Assembly: GCA_005883905.1 (NCBI GenBank)
Contig: VAYD01000089.1
Location: 6,970 to 16,114 of the forward strand
DNA: 9,145 nt
Direction of reading: 5' to 3'
From: Actinomycetota bacterium
GTDB lineage: Bacteria > Actinomycetota > Thermoleophilia > Solirubrobacterales > Solirubrobacteraceae
The translations under genes were made by a program, and so were the position numbers. A model generated the notes under the pieces. The model was not told where the DNA came from, made no database searches, and saw only the letters and a program-made list of their open reading frames with translations. Positions 6,265 to 9,145 of the stretch are shown piece by piece; position 1 is the first letter of the stretch, and each line of letters opens with the position of its first letter.

Positions 6265-7052
6265 CCGACCGGGACCGGATCGGCGAAGTTCGCCGGCTCC
6301 TTGGCCATGCCCGCCCGGACCGCCTCGATCTGGTTGGGCGACCCGATCAGGCCGACCTGCAGCTCGGTCTCGAGCGCCAGGCCCTCCTCGACCGGCGCAT
6401 GCCACGACGCGTCGTAGAGGCGCTTCGCCGCGCGCATCGCGTCAGGCGAGCGGCCCGCGATCTCGGCGGCCAGCTCCTTCGCCGCCGCCAGCGGATCGTC
6501 CGCCACGCGCGTGACCAGCCCGAGCGCGGCGGCCTCGGTCCCGGAGATCACGCGGCCCGTGTAGGTCAGCTCCTTGGCGATGTCGAGGCGCACCAGGCGC
6601 GGCAGCGTCGACGTGATCCCCATGTCGGGCACGAGCCCCCACTTGGACTCCATCACGGAGAGGTGCGCGTCCGGCGCCGCGAAGCGCACGTCGGCGCCCA
6701 GCGCGATCTGCAGCCCCCCGCCGAAGCAGTTGCCGTGGATCGCGGCGATCACGGGCGCCGGCACGTCGATCCAGCCCGTGCAGGTGCGCTGCGCGAGGTT
6801 CGCCCGCTGCCCCTCCTCGCGCCCGAGCAGGTTGTCGAGCCCGCCGAACGCGCTCACGTCCAGGCCCGAGCAGAAGCTCGAGCCGGCGCCGCGCAGCACG
6901 ACGGCTCGGACCTCCGGCATCTGCGCCACCTCGCCGGCGGCCTCGACGATGCCCTCGAACATCGCCATGTCGAGCGCGTTGTGCTTCTCCGGGCGATTCA
7001 GCGTGACGACCGCTACGTGGTCGGCGACCTCGATGGTGACGCGTGGGCTCAT
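6261..7052 (-). CDS. Crotonase / enoyl-CoA hydratase family protein
   Basis: 263 residues, typical crotonase length. The acyl-CoA and oxyanion-hole segments are clear: 'LNRPEKHNALD' (18-28), 'FCSGLDVSAF' (60-69) and 'HGNCFGGGLQIALGADVRF' (106-124), followed by 'VMESKWGLVPDMG'. Aligned to rat mitochondrial hydratase, the Glu144 position is Gln115 ('GGGLQIAL') and the Glu164 position is Glu135 ('MESKWG'); Asp143 in 'VPDMG' is another acid found in some crotonase subfamilies. With one catalytic Glu replaced, classical hydration is uncertain, and isomerase or another CoA chemistry is possible. ATG at 7052 is preceded by AGGG at 7 nt spacing. First gene of a unit with fumarylacetoacetase (4-bp overlap), suggesting joint expression in aromatic amino acid or acyl-CoA catabolism; that link is inference. 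Confidence 0.88.
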   Translation of the reverse strand: MSPRVTIEVADHVAVVTLNRPEKHNALDMAMFEGIVEAAGEVAQMPEVRAVVLRGAGSSFCSGLDVSAFGGLDNLLGREEGQRANLAQRTCTGWIDVPAPVIAAIHGNCFGGGLQIALGADVRFAAPDAHLSVMESKWGLVPDMGITSTLPRLVRLDIAKELTYTGRVISGTEAAALGLVTRVADDPLAAAKELAAEIAGRSPDAMRAAKRLYDASWHAPVEEGLALETELQVGLIGSPNQIEAVRAGMAKEPANFADPVPVG

Positions 7053-7163
7053 GCCCGAACCCTAGAGCCTGATTTCTAAACCTCAGAAGCTCACTTTTAC
7101 GACAGGTGTCCAGGAATCGGGTCGCCGGCTTTGGTTTATGGCGACCGCGCCGACGCGTGGAGT
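7053..7163. promoter_or_regulatory. Divergent intergenic region, crotonase / RTX-like gene
   Basis: 111 bp between divergent starts. The stretch at about 7070-7100 is clearly more A/T-rich than the surroundings, as expected for promoter DNA. GAGC (7065-7068) and TTCT (7074-7077) face AGAAGCTC (7085-7092), an imperfect bulged inverted repeat that could be an operator or chance. No firm -35/-10 pair is visible. Confidence 0.35.
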
Positions 7164-7817
7164 ATGCGCCGATTCGTTCCCTGTCTCACCGTCGTGGCCG
7201 CGCTTGCCACGCCTGTCGCGGCTCAGGCGGCCGCGCCGGCAATTGGCACCGTTCACGCCGAGACATCCTTGATCCGCAGCGACCTGCTGATCGACGCATC
7301 CCCCGCATCCCCGACCGCAGTCGCCGCTCGCGATCTGTGCGAGGGTCACCGCAGCCCCGTCGTGATGTGCGGGCCGGGCAACGGCCGCCGCACCCGTGGC
7401 GGAGGCAGCAAGGTCAGCCACCTCGGCTGGCCCGCGGTCACCGGGATCCTCTGGATCGTCCGCCCCGAGGCCACGATCGGCCAGACCGACGGCGGGACCG
7501 AGCTCAACGACGAGCTTCTCGGCCTGCACGGCAACGACACGCTCAGCGGCGGCCCAGGCCACGACATCCTCTGGGGGGACCAGCTCCCGGTCGGCAACAA
7601 CGAGTGGCAGCACGACGTCCTCGACGGCGGCCCCGGCAACGACTGGATCTACTCCAGCCACGGCCACAACGACATCAAGGGCGGCGCCGGCAACGACCAC
7701 ATCTGGGGTCACTTCGGCCACGGCACGATCGACTGCGGCTCAGGCTGGGACGTCGTCCACACGAAGCGCCACTCGACGTACAAGCTGCGCAACTGCGAGC
7801 GGCACCTCAACCACTAG
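7164..7817 (+). CDS. Small secreted RTX-like (hemolysin-type) calcium-binding protein, His-rich
   Basis: 217 residues. The ATG at 7164 gives a compact Sec signal peptide ('MRRFVPCLTVVAALATPVAAQA', cleavage near residue 22). A TTG at 7131 is in frame but would add an unsuitable 11-residue leader. Residues 120-198 hold degenerate RTX nonapeptides (GGxGxDxU type): 'LHGNDTLSGGPGHDILWGD', 'DGGPGNDWI', 'GGAGNDHIWG', 'CGSGWDVV'. Such repeats bind calcium and fold into a parallel beta-roll outside the cell. The repeat half contains 12 histidines between residues 122 and 217, which is unusual and hints at other metals or surfaces. Mature cysteines 59, 69, 191 and 211 could form two disulfides. No protease, lipase or toxin domain and no type I secretion gene is present, so its role is unknown. 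GGAG lies too close to the ATG to be a good ribosome binding site. Confidence 0.8.
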   Translation: MRRFVPCLTVVAALATPVAAQAAAPAIGTVHAETSLIRSDLLIDASPASPTAVAARDLCEGHRSPVVMCGPGNGRRTRGGGSKVSHLGWPAVTGILWIVRPEATIGQTDGGTELNDELLGLHGNDTLSGGPGHDILWGDQLPVGNNEWQHDVLDGGPGNDWIYSSHGHNDIKGGAGNDHIWGHFGHGTIDCGSGWDVVHTKRHSTYKLRNCERHLNH

Positions 7818-7826
7818 CGGCGTCGA

Positions 7827-7845
7827 GCTGCGCCACAAGCGCAGC
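7827..7845. terminator. GC-rich hairpin after the RTX-like gene
   Basis: GCTGCGC, a 5-nt loop CACAA, then GCGCAGC: a perfect 7-bp stem starting 10 nt after the RTX-like stop codon. No T-run follows, so intrinsic termination is uncertain, although GC-rich actinobacteria often use hairpins without a U tract. Confidence 0.4.
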
Positions 7846-7898
7846 AGCGCCAGCAACTCCCGCGCGACGATCCGTGACCCGATCGCGTTGAGGTTGTA

Positions 7899-7912
7899 GC
7901 CGACGGGTCGGC
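7899..7912. terminator. Short hairpin between the convergent RTX-like and tetR genes
   Basis: GCCGA, loop CGGG, TCGGC: a 5-bp stem 13 nt beyond the tetR stop codon on the minus strand. It could terminate tetR transcription. It is short and lacks a T-run, so this is a weak call. Confidence 0.2.
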
Positions 7913-7925
7913 GGTTCGAGCAGGC

Positions 7926-8483
7926 TCATGCGAGCCCGTCGACGACGGGGGCCAGCGCCGCGAGCAGGCGCGCGCGCGACGCGCGCGACAGCTGCGGCAT
8001 CGTGCCGTTGGCGCGCCCGAGCGAGATCCCGAGCACGAGCGCGATCAGGATCTCTGCGCGCAGCTCGGCGTCCGGGCCCTCGAGGGCGACCTTCCGGACC
8101 ATGCGCTCGCGGACGATCGCCCGGACCTGCTCGCGGACGTCGTCGGAGAGCTCGAGCGCGCCGAGCGCGCGGCTGACGGGGGAGTGGCCGCGCAGGTCCC
8201 AGTGGGCCAGCAGCTCGGCGACGAACGTCTGCGGGTCCAGCGGCGCGTCGTCCTCGACGTGCTCCTCGGCAAGCACGGCCAGGTAGAGGCGCTCCTTGCC
8301 GCCGAAGTAGCGCGCGATCAGCGCCGGGTCGACGCCGGCTCGCTCGCCGATGTCGCGGACCGTTGCGCCCTCATAGCCGCGGGCGTGGAACAGCTCGCCG
8401 GCGGCTGTCAGCAGCGCAAGGCGGCTCGCGGCGGCGTCGCGCACGCGTCGATAGCTATGCTGGTCCGCGGCTGATGTCATCAT
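7926..8483 (-). CDS. TetR/AcrR-family transcriptional regulator
   Basis: 185 residues. The N-terminal DNA-binding domain is canonical: 'LLTAAGELFHARGYEGATVR' (24-43), then helix-turn-helix 'DIGERAGVDPALIARYF' (44-60) and 'GGKERLYLAVL'. The C-terminal ligand-binding helices are variable, as usual. Such proteins are homodimeric repressors released by a small ligand. Divergent arrangement with an MFS exporter is the standard layout for local control of an efflux pump, so repression of the exporter is inferred. Start choices are ATG 8483, ATG 8480 or GTG 8444. The ATGs make the gene overlap the exporter start by 10 or 7 bp; GTG 8444 would leave 29 bp between the genes while keeping the whole DNA-binding domain. 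Confidence 0.88.
   Translation of the reverse strand: MMTSAADQHSYRRVRDAAASRLALLTAAGELFHARGYEGATVRDIGERAGVDPALIARYFGGKERLYLAVLAEEHVEDDAPLDPQTFVAELLAHWDLRGHSPVSRALGALELSDDVREQVRAIVRERMVRKVALEGPDAELRAEILIALVLGISLGRANGTMPQLSRASRARLLAALAPVVDGLA
8472..8482. promoter_or_regulatory. Candidate TetR operator over the two divergent start codons
   Basis: TGATGTCATCA is a perfect 5+1+5 inverted repeat covering the exporter ATG and the alternative tetR ATG at 8480. A second 8-bp palindrome, ATAGCTAT, lies at 8451-8458. TetR dimers bind palindromes near divergent promoters, so either could be an operator, but part of the first symmetry arises simply from facing ATG/CAT codons. Confidence 0.3.
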
Positions 8484-9145
8484 CTGCTGACTTTACTGAG
8501 GCTCCGGAGCATCGGCAGCACTACAACCTGACGTTCGCGGTCCTCGCCCTCGCCGGCTCAACGTTCGCGTTGCTGCAGTCGCTGGTGGCGCCTGCGCTTC
8601 CGGAGATCCAGCGTGACCTCAACACCACGCCGACGGCGGTCGCGTGGGTGCTGACCGCCTATCTGCTCAGCGCGTCGGTCCTGACGCCGATCATCGGCCG
8701 CCTCGGCGACATGTTCGGCAAGGAGCACACGCTCGTCGCGTCGCTCAGCATCCTCGGGCTCGGCACCCTCGTCGCCGCGCTGGCGAACTCCATCGAGGTG
8801 CTGATCGCCGGCCGCGTCATCCAGGGCGCCGGCGGCGCGGTCTTCCCGCTGGCGTTCGGGATCATCCGCGACGAGTTCCCGCGCGACCGCGTCGCGCGCG
8901 GCATCGCGTTCCTGTCGGCTCTCTTGGGCATCGGCGGTGGCGCGGGCATCATCCTTGCCGGGCCGATCGTCGACGCGCTGTCCTACCACTGGCTCTTCTG
9001 GATCCCGCTGGTCATGGTCGGGATCGCCGTGGTGGCGACGCTGCTGTTCGTGCCCGAGTCGCCGATCAAGACGCCCGGGCGGATCAACTGGCTGGGTGCT
9101 GCGCTGCTCTCGGGATGGCTCGTATGCCTGCTGATCGCGGTCAGC
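8474..9145 (+). CDS. MFS transporter, DHA2 (EmrB/QacA-like, 14-TM) family, N-terminal part
   Basis: 224 codons are present and the gene runs off the right edge. After a short cytoplasmic start (1-18), helix 1 is about 19-40, followed by 'APALPEIQRDLNTTPTAVAW', the D1-type motif of DHA2 exporters. Motif A appears as 'GRLGDMFGKEHTL' (75-87) and motif C as 'GIGGGAGIILAGPIVD' (152-167), the antiporter motif of drug/H+ exporters. About six to seven hydrophobic helices are visible. It probably exports toxic or lipophilic compounds across the inner membrane using the proton gradient; substrate unknown. ATG 8474 is the only reasonable start before helix 1; there is no clear Shine-Dalgarno. It overlaps the 5' end of the divergent tetR gene, which probably controls it. 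Confidence 0.9.
   Translation, partial: MSSSADFTEAPEHRQHYNLTFAVLALAGSTFALLQSLVAPALPEIQRDLNTTPTAVAWVLTAYLLSASVLTPIIGRLGDMFGKEHTLVASLSILGLGTLVAALANSIEVLIAGRVIQGAGGAVFPLAFGIIRDEFPRDRVARGIAFLSALLGIGGGAGIILAGPIVDALSYHWLFWIPLVMVGIAVVATLLFVPESPIKTPGRINWLGAALLSGWLVCLLIAVS

Larger units (their letters stand above)
7807..7925 (-). pseudogene. Probable 3' remnant of an unidentified leftward gene, frameshifted
   Basis: On the minus strand the gap between tetR and the RTX-like gene reads, from 7925 to about 7839, a protein-like stretch containing 'PVGYNLNAIGSRIVARELL' with almost every third base G or C. From about 7838 the G/C-third-base signal moves to another frame reading 'LVAQLDAASG' and a stop at 7807-7809. 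A single-base indel near 7833-7840 would join them into a plausible C-terminus. There is no start: upstream DNA is tetR coding sequence. I do not recognise the family; the 'NLN..G...VA..LL' pattern only loosely recalls the last helix of SGNH hydrolases. It may be debris left where the tetR/exporter pair joined this locus. The same DNA also allows a 40-codon frame (7929-7807) starting in an ATGA overlap with the tetR stop, but most of that frame has poor codon bias. Confidence 0.35.

Noticed and set aside
6264..6405. Longer fumarylacetoacetase start or a crotonase fusion
   Set aside because: The extension reads out of frame through the crotonase gene; homology begins at the GTG at 6264 with the LPYGV motif.
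7131..7163. TTG start for the RTX-like gene
   Set aside because: It would put an 11-residue acidic leader before the signal peptide; ATG 7164 gives a proper n-region.
7896..7920. tRNA T-arm-like GGTTCGAG
   Set aside because: The flanking bases do not pair into a 5-bp T stem, and no acceptor, D or anticodon arms are found around it.
1..9145. A defence system, phage, transposon or CRISPR array
   Set aside because: No spaced direct repeats, transposase, integrase, nuclease or toxin/antitoxin motifs were seen; the genes are metabolic, exported or efflux functions.

Overview
The window is GC-rich DNA, densely packed with genes and with strong G/C bias at third codon positions. It looks like an actinobacterial chromosome. 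Small secreted RTX-type calcium-binding proteins, exported proteins with Lys/Arg-rich tails and frequent GTG starts suggest Thermoleophilia/Solirubrobacterales, but that placement is inference. I see no rRNA, tRNA, CRISPR array, insertion sequence or phage gene.

Layout, left to right. (1) The 3' part of an exported-type alpha/beta hydrolase (S33/TAP-like), + strand, with an unrecognised C-terminal extension. Its open frame runs 161 bp into the 3' end of the next, convergent gene. (2) A leftward two-gene unit (3628 to 1047) of two exported proteins: a Tat-dependent monoamine-oxidase-like flavoprotein, then a Sec-exported SMP-30-like beta-propeller. (3) Divergent from it by 63 bp, a rightward two-gene unit (3692-5247): a FucA-like class II aldolase and a PfkB-family sugar kinase. 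Together they could phosphorylate and cleave a sugar or deoxysugar; no isomerase is present. (4) Convergent to that, a leftward two-gene unit (7052 to 5233): a crotonase-family protein followed by fumarylacetoacetase, the last enzyme of homogentisate (Phe/Tyr) breakdown. No homogentisate dioxygenase or maleylacetoacetate isomerase lies in the window. (5) A rightward gene for a small, His-rich, secreted RTX-like protein. (6) A 108-bp gap holding GC hairpins and what looks like the frameshifted 3' remnant of a leftward gene. (7) A leftward TetR regulator and a divergent DHA2-family (EmrB/QacA-like) MFS exporter whose start codons overlap; the exporter runs off the right end.

The downstream gene of all three two-gene units begins with GTG inside a GTGA overlap with the upstream stop codon, so translational coupling through a GTG start recurs across this locus. 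I found no clear case for a wholly new defence or mobile system. The most interesting points are the exported flavoprotein/propeller pair with matching basic tails, the crotonase with Gln at a catalytic Glu position next to a short-loop fumarylacetoacetase, the long antisense overlap at the left, the gene remnant beside tetR, and the overlapping divergent starts of the tetR/MFS pair.
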